Positions 14,320 to 14,464 of a DNA stretch of 14,464 bases are shown one piece after another. A program made the translations under genes and the position numbers. Below the pieces are notes generated by a model. That model was given only the letters and a program-made list of their open reading frames with translations. It did not search any database and was not told where the DNA came from. How positions within the stretch are numbered: position 1 is the first letter of the stretch; every line of letters starts with the position of its first letter. The stretch is from Deltaproteobacteria bacterium UBA3076 (GTDB lineage Bacteria; Desulfobacterota; Dissulfuribacteria; Dissulfuribacterales; UBA3076). The DNA is taken from NCBI GenBank assembly GCA_002367355.1, contig DFBQ01000151.1:1-14464 (forward strand), given 5' to 3'.

Positions 14320-14430
14320 TGTAAGCGTTTACAGGGTGCTGCAGATGCGGAGCGGAGGGTACGCAGACGTACTCCCTGTACTTCAAGTGCCCGACAACAA
14401 AGCAGATGCGGTGCCCTGTGAACGCTTACA
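14320..14430. repeat. REP-like 111-bp palindromic repeat
   Basis: TGTAAGCGTTTACAGGGTGC (14320-14339) is inverted, with three differences, at the right end (14411-14430, ending AACGCTTACA). The direct repeat GCAGATGCGG occurs in both arms (14341-14350 and 14402-14411). A central stem pairs GGGTACG with CGTACTCCC. A related shorter word, GTAACCGTTCACGGG (14271-14285), lies next to it. This fits a dispersed REP/BIME-type family and fills the end of the window, where I see no gene. Confidence 0.7.
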
Positions 14431-14464
14431 AATATAGATTATTCACCGCCCGTTCGTTTCTCTC

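Noticed and set aside
14341..14411. Direct repeats of GCAGATGCGG as a CRISPR fragment
   Set aside because: There are only two short copies, and they are explained by the arms of a REP-like palindrome.

Overview
The window looks like chromosomal DNA of an anaerobic Desulfobacterota (old Deltaproteobacteria) relative. The reasons are indirect: a divergent multi-subunit acyl-CoA carboxylase set, a receiver-PAS-HisKA regulator without an ATPase domain, a STAS-CheY-CheA chemotaxis start, cobalamin genes, and several long dispersed palindromic repeats of a kind I associate with those genomes. The lineage is an inference; no rRNA or tRNA gene is present to fix it.

Layout. Bases 1-513 are a gene-free leader with two inverted repeats. 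On the + strand, valS (valyl-tRNA synthetase, 514-3213) and nadC (quinolinate phosphoribosyltransferase, 3217-4083) are 3 bases apart and probably co-transcribed. A 498-base gap holds a 176-bp miniature element with terminal inverted repeats, and then a receiver-PAS-HisKA regulator (4582-5622). Converging on it from the - strand are cobS and a CobC-like phosphatase (7059-5665), the last steps of the cobalamin nucleotide loop. cobS appears to start at a rare ATT codon with an excellent ribosome binding site. An A+T-rich single-gene segment (about 7075-8540) carries an AAA_14/DUF4143 ATPase on the + strand.

Bases 13150-8568 on the - strand hold a carboxylase cluster behind a good sigma70-type promoter: biotin carboxylase, a carboxyltransferase with AccA-like and AccD-like halves fused in alpha-then-beta order, and a biotin carrier with two barrel-sandwich domains, of which only the second keeps a candidate biotinyl lysine. 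A 128-bp imperfect palindrome separates the last two genes. The three subunits could form one complete acetyl-CoA (or other acyl-CoA) carboxylase.

The right end (14241-13363, - strand) is the start of a chemotaxis-type operon: STAS protein, CheY-like receiver and a CheA whose Hpt domain is cut after 62 codons. The cut lies exactly where a second, partial copy of the miniature element begins, and the element supplies the stop codon. The remainder of cheA is not in the window. A REP-like palindrome (14320-14430) lies upstream of this operon.
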